In this document: in pieces, positions 15,746-23,785 of the stretch
Layout: the number at the start of each line of letters is the position of its first letter
Numbering within the stretch: position 1 is the first letter of the stretch
Source: JAHEJV01 sp964653555
GTDB taxonomy: Bacteria > Myxococcota_A > UBA9160 > SMWR01
Assembly (NCBI GenBank): GCA_964653555.1
Contig: CAZZFT010000006.1
Coordinates: forward strand, 15,791 to 79,790
DNA length: 64,000 bases
Reading direction: 5' to 3'
Program-made: the position numbers and the translations under genes
The notes under the pieces: generated by a model
Databases searched by the model: none
What the model was told of the DNA's origin: nothing
Seen by the model: only the letters and a program-made list of their open reading frames with translations

Positions 15746-16384
15746 CTATCTCGCATCACCCCCGCGAGGCTTGTAGAAGACGAACTCACCGATCTCGACT
15801 GTCTTGATATATTCCGTGGACCAACTGGGTGTCACGTTCCTGTGATGGAAATACAAAGCGCCCCCGGTTCGATCTGTTAGTTGAAGGTTGAGCGCCCTTC
15901 GCGCGATCTCTTTAGCGGTCGCGTAAGCCTCGTCCTCATTTGCCTGATCCGAACGGCCATCGCACCACCACGAAAACTGGCACGCACCCTGCTCATTACC
16001 TTGCCTGACAACCGCGCAAACAGTGCTGGGAAAGCCTTCGTGACCCAGCCGGTTCATGACGACACTAGCGACTGCTTCCATGCTGACGGCCTCCTCACCC
16101 CGGGCCTCCCAGTAGATGGTGCGTGCAAGGCAGGTGATCGCATCGTCCAACCGCTCTTTGCCTTCCGGATCGACCGCCTGGGCCTCAGCCTTCCCGATGA
16201 TCTCGGATGGAGACGGCACCGTGTTGTCTCCGTCGGCCGCAGCGTTCTGCTCCAGTGCCTCCGCCTTTTTCTCCGTAGTTTTCGGGCCGTTGGCGGCTGG
16301 CCCCTGTACCTGGTCAACCTCGGTCGATTGGCAGCCCACGAGAAGGACGATCGCGACGCAAGCAACAAGCCATATCCGGTGCAT
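15746..16384 (-). CDS. Cell-wall hydrolase lipoprotein, SleB/CwlJ family
   Basis: A 212-aa lipoprotein. The signal ends in a lipobox (CVAIVLLVGC-QS), so it is probably anchored to a membrane. A Glu/Lys/Ala-rich linker (residues 25-80) precedes a SleB/CwlJ-like Hydrolase_2 domain. Domain landmarks are CLARTIYWEARGEEAVSMEA (catalytic Glu in EARGE), VASVVMNRLGHEGFPSTVCA, VVRQ and CQFSWWCDG. These are lytic transglycosylase-like cell-wall hydrolases, known from spore cortex but widespread in Proteobacteria for envelope remodelling. GC is clearly lower than in the rest of the window (many A/T third positions), suggesting acquisition. A 10-bp inverted repeat lies just upstream of the start. Confidence 0.88.
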   Translation of the reverse strand: MHRIWLVACVAIVLLVGCQSTEVDQVQGPAANGPKTTEKKAEALEQNAAADGDNTVPSPSEIIGKAEAQAVDPEGKERLDDAITCLARTIYWEARGEEAVSMEAVASVVMNRLGHEGFPSTVCAVVRQGNEQGACQFSWWCDGRSDQANEDEAYATAKEIARRALNLQLTDRTGGALYFHHRNVTPSWSTEYIKTVEIGEFVFYKPRGGDAR

Positions 16385-16402
16385 CAGTCGAGCCTCATTG
16401 AT

Positions 16403-16441
16403 GATTCAAACGCGACTGCGACCTACTCTATCGTTTGAATC
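16403..16441 (-). promoter_or_regulatory. 10-bp inverted repeat upstream of the SleB-like gene
   Basis: GATTCAAACG (16403-16412) and CGTTTGAATC (16432-16441) are perfect inverted repeats separated by 19 nt. They lie 19-57 nt upstream of the SleB-like start codon. They may form an operator for a dimeric regulator or a leader hairpin. The rest of 16442-16645 shows nothing I can name. Confidence 0.5.
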
Positions 16442-16645
16442 GCGCCGCATTGGCCATGCTGCCACCGCATCGAGGGAGCAGCCAACGCTGCATACACTAC
16501 TCCGCGGCATGAGTACCACCAGCGTCCCCGATTTTCCTCCTTCGTCACCCGCCGAGGCGAGGTCCGCGCTCCCGACTTCGGCGTGACCGTGATCCAGAGC
16601 TCGTATGTCTGTTAGCAGTCGCCAGACCTATGAAGCGGAGCGATC

Positions 16646-17251
16646 TCAGGGCTCAGAGAAGCTCGCGACCAGCTCCCGCAGGCGCTCGCGGGCGCCTGTG
16701 CGGATCGGAGCGCCATCGCCGACGAGCAGCACATCGAAGTCGAGCTCGAGCAGCCGCCGCACGCTCTCGCGCAGGCGCGCCGGGTCATCCATGACGCGCT
16801 CGCGGAGCAAGGAGAGTCGCCCGGGTGGGTTGCCGATCATGGCATCACCGACGATGAGCAGCTTGTTCGCCGCGTCGTGGAAGGCGACCTCTCCGGGCGA
16901 CTTGCCGGGAACGCCGACGATGGTGAAGGGTCCCACGCGCTGGCCGACCTCGAGATCCACGTCGATCGAGGTTCCCTGGTCTCGGGCGTAGGCCGCATCC
17001 GCGGGGTGGATCGACACACTCGCGCCTGTGCGCTCGCGCACCCGGTTCGCGGCGCGGGTGTGGTTGCGGTTGGTGATCAGGATCCGCGCCACCGATTCCT
17101 TGGCAAGCCGATCCAGAACCGCTTCCGGCGGATCGACCGGGTCGATGCAGAGGTTGCCCGCCTCGTGCAGGACCAACGTTCCGTTGAAGTCGTAGCCGTG
17201 GGGCTCCGAGAACCAAGGCCAGGTGAGAACGCCGGGCAGGAACTCCCGCAT
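16646..17251 (-). CDS. Metallo-beta-lactamase-fold protein with degenerate metal site
   Basis: A 201-aa protein with the strand pattern of the metallo-beta-lactamase fold: N-terminal FNGTLVLHEAGNLCIDPVDP, ILITNRNHTRAANRVRERTG where the first metal motif should be, TIVGVPGKSPGEVAFH and LLIVGDAMIG. The canonical HxHxDH motif reads NRNHTRAA, so several ligands are missing, although one His in each of two motifs and the Asp of GDA remain. It may bind one metal or none; family members with such changes include non-hydrolytic proteins. The start is ATG 17251 with no strong ribosome site. It stands alone between non-coding stretches. Confidence 0.75.
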   Translation of the reverse strand: MREFLPGVLTWPWFSEPHGYDFNGTLVLHEAGNLCIDPVDPPEAVLDRLAKESVARILITNRNHTRAANRVRERTGASVSIHPADAAYARDQGTSIDVDLEVGQRVGPFTIVGVPGKSPGEVAFHDAANKLLIVGDAMIGNPPGRLSLLRERVMDDPARLRESVRRLLELDFDVLLVGDGAPIRTGARERLRELVASFSEP

Positions 17252-17277
17252 GGGTCCAGTCTACACTTTTCACGCTC

Positions 17278-17439
17278 GTGAACCTCCGCACCGCGCCGTC
17301 CGTGGATCTCACGCGGCTCTGTGCGCTTGTGGATCCATCGCAGCCGCGCCATGCCCGCGTCGTCTGGATCGCGGGCACGATCGAGGCGGGGCTGGGAGCG
17401 ATCAAGCAGACGCTCGAGGGCAATCGCGCCGCCGCCTGA
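17278..17439 (+). CDS. Small hypothetical protein (53 aa)
   Basis: A short plus-strand frame from GTG 17278 to TGA 17439 has convincing composition (VDLTRLCALVDPSQPRHARV, then VWIAGTIEAGLGAIKQTLEG). It fills the gap between two minus-strand genes and starts divergently from the metallo-beta-lactamase-fold gene. No ribosome site stands out and I recognise no family; it may be the end of a longer lost gene. Confidence 0.4.
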   Translation: MNLRTAPSVDLTRLCALVDPSQPRHARVVWIAGTIEAGLGAIKQTLEGNRAAA

Positions 17440-17468
17440 TCCAGATCGCGCTCAGGGCAGGCGCCGAC

Positions 17469-19619
17469 TCAGAAGAGCTCTGCGATCTGTCGTGCGGCGC
17501 GTTGGGCTCCGTCGGTCTCGACGTCGAGCGGGGCGGACTTCCGGGCGAGCTCCTCCGAGATGGCTGCGGCGATCGATTCCCGCGTCTCGCTCGCGTAGTC
17601 CATGCGGCGTCCGGCCCGGTAGCGGTCCAGACGGTGTCGCACGTGGAAGTTCTGCTCGAAGTGATGGGCGAGCGGGAAGTAGAGGAAGGGCCGCTTCGCG
17701 GCGGTCAGCTCCATGGCGGTCGTGAGGCCTCCCTGGACGACCGCGACGTCGCAGGCCGCCAGGTGTCGATAGAGGTTGTGGACGTAGGGGACGACCTCGA
17801 GGCCCGGGTAGCTCGGCAAGCTGGCGGGATCGATGCGCGGACCCGCGACCACGATCATGCGCAGGGCCGGCTCTTGTCGCCGCGATGCCGGGTAGGCGTC
17901 GATCACGCGCCGCAGCAGGTGGTGGCCCACCCCGGAACCGCCGACGCTCACGATGCAGACCTTCTCGCCCGGGCGATAGCCGAGCTCGTCTCGCAGCTCG
18001 GAGCGATCGCCGAACGTCGCCGGGTCGAAGCCCGAGATGTAGCCCGAGAAGCTGTAGTTCTCCTCCGTCCAGTCGCGGATCCGGGGCAGCTCGGGACCGA
18101 AGCGGTCGGGGACGATGTCCTCGGGATTGCCGACGAAGATCGCGCGGTCGCGCACGCCGGGTTGGCTCGCGATGTGGCCGATCATCTCGGCGTTGTGGTC
18201 GGCGGTGAGGAAGGCCTCGTGGGCGCCGCCGTGATCGGTGGGCAGGAAGCCGACGAAGTCGGTGAGCCACACGTAAGGCGCGCGCTTCTCGTTGGGATTC
18301 TCGTGGAGGTAGTAGTCGACTTCCCAGGCCTCGTCTCCGATCACCAGGTCGTAGTCGCCGGCGCGCACGACGTCGTGGAAAACCATGAAGTTGTTGATCA
18401 GGATCTCGTCCATGCGACGGATCGCCTGGAAGCAGTGGAGATCGTGCTCGGCGGACTCGCTCTCGATGTGTCTCGACTCGTTCGCGAGCTTTCGGCTCGC
18501 CTCGTGGATCGATTCACCCTCCGAAGCCAGCACGCGGGTCACCGGATCCTGGGCGAGCCAGTCGATCTGGAGGTCGGTATCGATGCGGCGCAGCTCGCGG
18601 GCGATCGCCACGTCGCGCTGAGCGTGGCCGAGGCCGATCGGGGACGAGATGAAGAGCGCCCGCTTCGGACCGCGAGCGCTGCGCCGCCGCGGCTTCACGG
18701 CGCGCTCGAATCCCGGATCGAGGAACTCGCGGATCGCGAGATTCACCTGCACCGGCTTCCGGGCCGCGAGGCCGTGCCCGCTCCCGACGACGGTCTCGAG
18801 GCGCGCGCCGAGCGCATCGGCCAGCGTCTTCCCCTCGGCGTAGGCGGTGATGCGATCGGCATCGCCGTGGATGACGAGGCTGGGACACCGGATGCGCTCG
18901 CAGAGCTGGCGACCGAGCTCCCCATCGGGCTGCCACGCCAAGTGGGTGTCGGCCAGGGTCTGCGGATCGGTCTCGAGCCCCCAGCCCAGGCCGTCCTCGA
19001 TGTGCTTGGTCGAGTGTGCCTCGAAGAAGGATTCGAAGAAGCCCTCGAGGAAGCGGCGGTAGTGGTCCGGGTTGCGGATCCACGCCTCCCGGTTGGCGTA
19101 GGCGATGTGCGGCAGAGTCTCGTCGGACACGTCGCTTCGCATGAAGAGATCCGTGACGAGCGCGTGACGCGCCGCGCGCTCGGCGGAGAGCAGGGTTCCG
19201 CAAGCCATGAAGACGATCTTCGTCACGCGTTTCGGGTTCTCGCTGGCGAAGAGGAGCGTCCGCTGACAGCCCCGGGAGAGCGTGACGATGTGGGCGCGAT
19301 CCGTGCCCGTCGCATCCATCACGCAGCCGATGTCGGCGGCGTTCTCGCGCTCCGAGTACGCTTCCAACCCCCGCGGTCGGTCCGAGCGACCGTTGCCGCG
19401 CGGATCGAACACGATCACGCGGTAGCGCTGCGCGAACCACGCGATCTGTGCCTTCCAGAAGCGGGAGTGGACCACGGCCCAGGGCGGCACGAAGAGCAGG
19501 GTCTCGTCGCCCTCTCCGTAGATCTCGCAGAAGAGGCGGACACCCTCTCGCGCCGCGAAGCCCTCGCGAATGGGGTAGAGGGCCCGGCTCTGCTCGCTTC
19601 CCGGCTGCCAATCCGTCAT
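17469..19619 (-). CDS. Fusion of alpha/beta-hydrolase and MurG/UGT-like glycosyltransferase
   Basis: A 716-aa two-domain protein. Residues 1-275 are an alpha/beta-hydrolase: GDETLLFVPPWAVVHSRFW (oxyanion strand), VIVFDPRGNGRSDRP, a nucleophile region VTLSRGCQRTLLFA, LVIHGDADRITAYAEG (acid) and VVGSGHGLAARKPV (His). The nucleophile elbow reads LSRGCQ, close to GxSxG but with Leu in place of the first Gly, so activity needs caution. Residues 300-716 are a GT-B glycosyltransferase like MurG or UDP-glycosyltransferases: ALFISSPIGLGHAQRDVAIA at the acceptor side, then CIVSVGGSGVGHHLLRRVID and ACDVAVVQGGLTTAMELTAA with the nucleotide-sugar site. Its ATG overlaps the TetR gene stop by 4 nt. The pair may modify and release a glycosylated small molecule. 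Confidence 0.85.
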   Translation of the reverse strand: MTDWQPGSEQSRALYPIREGFAAREGVRLFCEIYGEGDETLLFVPPWAVVHSRFWKAQIAWFAQRYRVIVFDPRGNGRSDRPRGLEAYSERENAADIGCVMDATGTDRAHIVTLSRGCQRTLLFASENPKRVTKIVFMACGTLLSAERAARHALVTDLFMRSDVSDETLPHIAYANREAWIRNPDHYRRFLEGFFESFFEAHSTKHIEDGLGWGLETDPQTLADTHLAWQPDGELGRQLCERIRCPSLVIHGDADRITAYAEGKTLADALGARLETVVGSGHGLAARKPVQVNLAIREFLDPGFERAVKPRRRSARGPKRALFISSPIGLGHAQRDVAIARELRRIDTDLQIDWLAQDPVTRVLASEGESIHEASRKLANESRHIESESAEHDLHCFQAIRRMDEILINNFMVFHDVVRAGDYDLVIGDEAWEVDYYLHENPNEKRAPYVWLTDFVGFLPTDHGGAHEAFLTADHNAEMIGHIASQPGVRDRAIFVGNPEDIVPDRFGPELPRIRDWTEENYSFSGYISGFDPATFGDRSELRDELGYRPGEKVCIVSVGGSGVGHHLLRRVIDAYPASRRQEPALRMIVVAGPRIDPASLPSYPGLEVVPYVHNLYRHLAACDVAVVQGGLTTAMELTAAKRPFLYFPLAHHFEQNFHVRHRLDRYRAGRRMDYASETRESIAAAISEELARKSAPLDVETDGAQRAARQIAELF

Positions 19620-20263
19620 GACCGCTTCCCCTTCGTCGCCGTCGCCACCTTCTGCGTCCGGCGGCCCGCGCCGGCCTCGAGGCCCACGAGCCAGGCGCGG
19701 ATCCAATCGAGCAGCTCCTGGTGGCCTCGGGTGATGCCCGAGAGCCGCTCGAGTGCGAAGCCCTGGGCAAAGGTCATCACGAGGGCAACCAGCGCTCCGG
19801 GAGGAAATCGGTCCGCCACCCCATAGTCGGCGAGGGCCCTGGTGAAGGCCTCGGCGAGAACGCCGCGCCACTCCGCGTCCACCCGGCCGACCCGTTCGCG
19901 CAGATCGGGGTCGTTCCAGGCCAGGGCCTGGAGCTCGAGCCAGATCTTCGAGTAGCCGCTGCCCAGGTCCTCGTCCTGGAATGCCCAGGCCGTGTCCCAC
20001 TTCTGGATGAAGGGGACGTCGGCCTCGTACATCTCGCGTTGGCGCTTGATCAGTCGGTCCGTGAAGCGCTCGAGCACCTGCACGAACACCTCCTCCATCG
20101 ATCCGAAGTAGTAGTGGACCAGACCGTTGTTCACGCCGGCCTCGTTGGCGAGCGCCCGCGTCGTGATGCCCGCGTGGCCGTGCTCGATCAGCAACCGTTC
20201 GGCGGCATCGAGCAGCGCTTCGGTCGTGCTGGCGCGCTTCTCGGAAGCGCCGGCGGGAGACAT
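19616..20263 (-). CDS. TetR-family transcriptional regulator
   Basis: A 215-aa TetR-type repressor. The N-terminal helix-turn-helix (residues 12-58) is typical: TTEALLDAAERLLIEHGHAG, ITTRALANEAGVNNGLVHYY and FGSMEEVF. The ligand-binding C-terminal domain is helical with several Trp (KWDTAWAFQDE, WLELQALAWND). The start is ATG 20263. The gene is translationally coupled to the hydrolase-glycosyltransferase fusion (ATGA overlap) and lies downstream of the methyltransferase gene, whose promoter carries an inverted repeat that could be its operator. Confidence 0.92.
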   Translation of the reverse strand: MSPAGASEKRASTTEALLDAAERLLIEHGHAGITTRALANEAGVNNGLVHYYFGSMEEVFVQVLERFTDRLIKRQREMYEADVPFIQKWDTAWAFQDEDLGSGYSKIWLELQALAWNDPDLRERVGRVDAEWRGVLAEAFTRALADYGVADRFPPGALVALVMTFAQGFALERLSGITRGHQELLDWIRAWLVGLEAGAGRRTQKVATATKGKRS

Positions 20264-20319
20264 GCGGCGGGAGCGATGGGCCAAGGGACGACTCCTTCGG
20301 AAGCGCGGGTAGATCGCGG

Positions 20320-20339
20320 CGGGAGCCTTCCCGCTCCCG
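20320..20339 (-). terminator. Hairpin after the methyltransferase gene
   Basis: CGGGAGC and GCTCCCG form a perfect 7-bp stem with a 6-nt loop, 14 nt past the stop of the minus-strand methyltransferase gene and before the TetR gene. No T-run follows, so termination may be partial. Confidence 0.45.
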
Positions 20340-20352
20340 ACGCGACGGAGCA

Positions 20353-21132
20353 CTACCGACTGTACGGGAAGCGCGGGATCAGCTTGGGGACGCGCCGGCG
20401 ATAGTCCTCGTAGGCTTCGCCGTGGAGCTCCACCAGGGTGCGCTCTTCGATGACCAGGGCGACCAGGATGTAGGCCGTCGTCACTCCCGCGAACAGCAGG
20501 TGCCCCCAGGTCATGTGCGGAGTCGCCCAGAAGGCGAGCAGGAAGCCCAGCATCAGGGGATGCCGGGTGTACCGGTACAGCGAGCGCTCCTGGAAGCGCG
20601 GCTGCACGATCGGTCGCCCCGCCGCGTGCGCGAGCACCTGCTTGACGCCGAAGAGATCGAAGTGGTCGATCAGGAAGGTCGAGAAGAGGACCATTCCCCA
20701 ACCGATCCAGAACACCACGTGGATCGCCAGCGCCTCGATGCCCTCCACCTGCCAGAGCGTACCGGGCAGCGGGCGCCATTGGATCACCATGCCGATCAGG
20801 ATTGCGACCGTGGCGGCCACAAAGATCGTCCGCTCGAGGGGAGCCGGCACGATCCGGGTCCACCAGCGCTTGAAGGCGGGCCGAGCCATGATCGTGTGCT
20901 GGATCGCGAAGAGCGACAGGAAGCCGAGGTCGATGGCCAGCGCGGTGCCGACCGGACCGGAGATGCCGTCGTCGAGGGTCTTCGGGACCCCCGCTCCGCC
21001 GACGAATCCGATCAGGTAGAGAAAGGTCGCGAGGAAGACGGCGTAGACGCTGAGGCCGATCATCGCGACCAGCGCGCGCGAGGCGGCGTCGGCCGCAGGG
21101 GTGTGGCTCGGAAGGGTGTGTTGTGCGGGCAC
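20353..21132 (-). CDS. mddA: Methanethiol S-methyltransferase-like membrane protein (MddA/NnrU group)
   Basis: A 259-aa membrane protein of the NnrU/isoprenylcysteine methyltransferase superfamily, closest by motif to MddA, which methylates methanethiol to dimethyl sulfide. Family marks are YAVFLATFLYLIGFVGG, VPKTLDDG, LFAIQHTIMARPAFKRWW and, in the cofactor region, LYRYTRHPLMLGFLLAFWAT followed by EERTLVELHGEAYEDYRRRV. About five membrane helices are visible. I start it at GTG 21132, which has AGGAG 8 nt upstream and gives the usual family length; the longer frame to ATG 21243 would run into the likely promoter. A TetR gene follows. Methanethiol specificity is inferred. Confidence 0.78.
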   Translation of the reverse strand: MPAQHTLPSHTPAADAASRALVAMIGLSVYAVFLATFLYLIGFVGGAGVPKTLDDGISGPVGTALAIDLGFLSLFAIQHTIMARPAFKRWWTRIVPAPLERTIFVAATVAILIGMVIQWRPLPGTLWQVEGIEALAIHVVFWIGWGMVLFSTFLIDHFDLFGVKQVLAHAAGRPIVQPRFQERSLYRYTRHPLMLGFLLAFWATPHMTWGHLLFAGVTTAYILVALVIEERTLVELHGEAYEDYRRRVPKLIPRFPYSR

Positions 21133-21244
21133 GTCGTTGCTCCTGATGACGGGGTCGCTGGGGCCGATCGCGGGGGGGCGCTGCGGGGTCCGGCTCCGCT
21201 TCCGGAAGGGATCGCAAGCGACCCGTACGAACGACTTGGGCATA

Positions 21245-21285
21245 TGACTAATTCAGTGGACCAAAACTGTCAAGCCCGTCCACTG
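21245..21285 (-). promoter_or_regulatory. Promoter and candidate operator for the methyltransferase gene
   Basis: On the minus strand a perfect -35 box TTGACA (21273-21268) is followed after 17 nt by a weak -10 TAGTCA (21250-21245). CAGTGGAC (21254-21261) and GTCCACTG (21278-21285) are perfect 8-bp inverted repeats with a 16-nt spacer that straddle the -35 box. This is a plausible repressor site, perhaps for the TetR protein encoded downstream. Confidence 0.5.
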
Positions 21286-21450
21286 GCCAGCCCGGCGCGG
21301 CGGTATACACCGTCCTCAGCGGACAGCTCGATCAGCTCCCCTGACGAGACTCCGATATGAGGGCTGCTATCGGGACCTTCGCAATCAGCCGGTCCGCGGT
21401 TCGAATCCGATCGCCGGCTCGATTGCTCGCGCCACCGGCGCGCCGGTCGA

Positions 21451-21469
21451 GTCACGGGGACAGACCCCA
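21451..21469. repeat. REP-like palindrome
   Basis: GGGGACAGACCCC is the core of a motif (GTCACGGGGACAGACCCCA) that I know from REP/RAYT-associated repeats in many proteobacterial genomes. Only this copy occurs here and no RAYT transposase is near. 21286-21559 otherwise holds no gene; a tRNA T-loop-like GGTTCGAATCC at about 21404-21414 is noted separately as rejected. Confidence 0.35.
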
Positions 21470-21559
21470 TCTGCGCCTCTGGCAGAGGCTCGAGGCGCGT
21501 CGCCAGATTCTCACGCGCTACCTCGACCGTGTCCGTGACGGGTCCGGGAGCGGGGAGCT

Positions 21560-22138
21560 TCATCTCGCCGCGGCTTCGGCGGCCCGTTTCAGGTCGCTGT
21601 TCATCCGTTCGAGACCCGCCTCGATACGCGGGCGGTAGAGGCGCTCGATCAGACCCGCCATCGGGCCCTCCATGATCTCGTGGTGACGGAAGAGCGTGGC
21701 GCCGTCGCCGGTCAGCTCGAGGAAGCGGCAGCGGGTGCCGCGCGCCAGAGCCTCGTACCAGTTCATCGAGTGCCAGCAGAGCGTTCGCTGGGGCTCGAGG
21801 CGTGTCACGAGGTTGTCGACGATGCGCACCTCGTCGCCCAACCGCGCCTCGATGGTCACGACGCCGTCCTCGCGCAGCTCGCCCCAGGCGCGGGGTGAGT
21901 AGGTGTTCCAGCTCGGATAGCCCTCGAGATCGGTCAGCACGGCCCACACGGCTTCGGGCGGGGCCTGGATGGCGACGGTGCGCTCGGTCTCCCAGCTGCT
22001 GCAGCCGAGGCTCAGCAGCGCCGCGCAGACCAGGAGCCCTGGGGACGCTCCCGCGTCGCAACCGAGCGCACCCGGACCTCCCGGTGCTCGCCTTCCGGAA
22101 CCGCGTCGACGCCATCCGGCGCCGCCACGGATCTGCAC
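21560..22138 (-). CDS. SRPBCC-family exported protein
   Basis: A roughly 192-aa protein with an N-terminal hydrophobic signal ending in a lipobox-like LLSLGC-SS and a START/Bet v1-type ligand-binding domain. Domain marks are RTVAIQAPPEAVWAVLTDLE (residues about 65-84), YPSWNTYSP, LVTRLEPQRTLCWH and the long C-terminal helix (RIEAGLERMNSDLKRAAE). SRPBCC proteins bind hydrophobic ligands; the function here is unknown. The start is uncertain: GTG 22138 is used, and a GTG overlapping the stop of the upstream FAD monooxygenase is an alternative. It lies 23 nt after that gene and is probably co-transcribed with it. Confidence 0.75.
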   Translation of the reverse strand: MQIRGGAGWRRRGSGRRAPGGPGALGCDAGASPGLLVCAALLSLGCSSWETERTVAIQAPPEAVWAVLTDLEGYPSWNTYSPRAWGELREDGVVTIEARLGDEVRIVDNLVTRLEPQRTLCWHSMNWYEALARGTRCRFLELTGDGATLFRHHEIMEGPMAGLIERLYRPRIEAGLERMNSDLKRAAEAAAR

Positions 22139-22161
22139 GACTCCCCCCGCGAGCGCGGTCC

Positions 22162-23775
22162 TCAGCACACGAACACCCGCGCGAGTTGCTCGCGCAGCGC
22201 CGCCAGGTCGGCGGGGCGGCTGCGGAAGCCCACGTAGCCGTCCGGGCGGATCAGGTAGAGGCTCTCCGAGGTGGCGCCGTAGCGGCGGTGCAGCTCGCGT
22301 TTCGGGTCCTGAACGACTCGCGCGCCCGGGCTCTCCTCGCCGTTCACCACGTAGGTGTCGATCACGTCGCCGAAGTCCGCGCTCAGCGCGGCGGCGAGCT
22401 CCGCCAGGTGCGCCGCCCCGGCGGGCTCGCGCTGCACGCCCGGAAGCAGCAGCAGGGTGTGCCGCGGCCCCCGCAGCAGGTCGAAGAGGGTGGTGGAGGA
22501 CGCTCCCTCCACCCAGAGCTCGGCCACGTCCACGGCCTGGGCCCCGGTGTGGGGGCCGCCCTCGAAGCGGCGGCCTTCGTGCTCGCGGCAGATCGGGCTC
22601 TTGCGGTAGTCGAGATCGAGCTCCTCGCCCTGGCGCGCCATCGCCAGGCGCTCGGCCTCGGGGACGACCACGTGCCGGCAGAGCTGCGCCCGCTGGGACG
22701 CACTCAGACCCGCGAACCCCTCCAGCGAGTCGGTCATCGCGCGCGTCAGCGCGATCACGTCCTCCGCCACCGCCCAGCGCTCCTTCTCGTAGCTGTCGAT
22801 CAGCGACAGGGGAGCGCGCCCCTTCGCCACCAGGGCGAGCTTCCAGGCCAGGTTGTAGGCGTCCTGGATGCCGGTGTTCATGCCCAGGCCGCCCATGAAG
22901 CTGTGGACGTGTACGGCGTCGCCGGCCAGCAGCGTCCGCCCGTGCCGGTAACGGCGCGCGTGCCGGTAGTGGACGTGGAAGCAGGTGAGCCAGCGCGGAT
23001 CGCGCACACGCGCGCCGGCGGGACCGCGCTCGTCCACCAGCCGCTGGATCTCCTCGATCGTGGGGGGCTCGGTCCGCTCCCGCTGGTCGTCGGGCAGCGT
23101 GCCGCCTAGCAGAGACCGTCCTTCGGGCAGCGGGAACCGCACGAAGACGCCGCGCTCGGCGAGGTAGACATGGGCCTCGTCTCGGGCAATCGGCGCGTCG
23201 AGCACGACGTCCGCGAACACGTAGGCGTGGGGATCGCGCTCGCCGGGGAAGTGCTGGCGATTCAGGTGACGCACGGTGCTGTGGGCGCCGTCGCACGCGA
23301 CGAGCCAGGGCGCAAAGACGCGCTCCTCGCGCCCATCGGCGCGCCGGAGCACGGCGTCCACGCCTTCCACCTGCTCGCGCATCCCGACCAGCTCGGTCTC
23401 CCGCTCCACCCGTCCGCCCAGCCGGTCCAGCAGCCCCTCGAGAATCGCCTCGGTGCGGTTCTGCCCGATCGCGACCGTGAAGGGATAGGGAGAGTCGACG
23501 GTGGCGAAGCGCTCGTGCGCGAAGCACACACCGCCCGCGTACTGGCTGAGCCCGAGCACCTTCTGGCCCTCGGCCAGGAACGCGTCCACCACGCCCAGGT
23601 CCTGGAAGATCTCCAGGGTGCGCGCGTGGACACCGGTCGCCCGACACCACGGGAGGACACCCGGCAGCTTGTCCACGATCCGAACCGGCGCGCCGTGGCG
23701 GGCCAGCTCGCAGGCCATCGTCAGACCGGCCGGCCCGGCGCCCACGACCAGGGTCGGGCTTCCGCTCCTCGCCAT
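22162..23775 (-). CDS. FAD-dependent aromatic/polyketide monooxygenase (PheA/TfdB type)
   Basis: A 537-aa class A flavoprotein monooxygenase. It has the Rossmann fingerprint VVGAGPAGLTMACELARHGA at the N-terminus, the DG motif LVACDGAHSTVRHL near residue 160, the second FAD motif GRTLLAGDAVHVHSFMGGLG near 285 followed by MNTGIQDAYNLAWKLAL, and a C-terminal thioredoxin-like domain with an RPDGYVGFRS end. This architecture matches phenol hydroxylase/pentachlorophenol 4-monooxygenase relatives, which hydroxylate aromatic or polyketide rings with NAD(P)H and O2. The substrate is unknown. An SRPBCC protein follows; the desuccinylase/aspartoacylase-like gene lies 10 nt upstream, so all three may form one operon. 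Confidence 0.92.
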   Translation of the reverse strand: MARSGSPTLVVGAGPAGLTMACELARHGAPVRIVDKLPGVLPWCRATGVHARTLEIFQDLGVVDAFLAEGQKVLGLSQYAGGVCFAHERFATVDSPYPFTVAIGQNRTEAILEGLLDRLGGRVERETELVGMREQVEGVDAVLRRADGREERVFAPWLVACDGAHSTVRHLNRQHFPGERDPHAYVFADVVLDAPIARDEAHVYLAERGVFVRFPLPEGRSLLGGTLPDDQRERTEPPTIEEIQRLVDERGPAGARVRDPRWLTCFHVHYRHARRYRHGRTLLAGDAVHVHSFMGGLGMNTGIQDAYNLAWKLALVAKGRAPLSLIDSYEKERWAVAEDVIALTRAMTDSLEGFAGLSASQRAQLCRHVVVPEAERLAMARQGEELDLDYRKSPICREHEGRRFEGGPHTGAQAVDVAELWVEGASSTTLFDLLRGPRHTLLLLPGVQREPAGAAHLAELAAALSADFGDVIDTYVVNGEESPGARVVQDPKRELHRRYGATSESLYLIRPDGYVGFRSRPADLAALREQLARVFVC

Positions 23776-23785
23776 TCGCGGAAAT

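Noticed and set aside
17223..19826. Long plus-strand frame antisense to the hydrolase-glycosyltransferase gene
   Set aside because: Composition is that of an antisense shadow (Arg/Val/Gly/His-rich) and no motif is present.
21395..21425. tRNA-like T-loop GGTTCGAATCC with GCCGGCT-like acceptor end
   Set aside because: Only three T-stem pairs form, the matching 5' acceptor arm lies about 140 nt away, and no anticodon arm folds. At most a tRNA 3'-end remnant; not selC, since no UCA anticodon loop is present.
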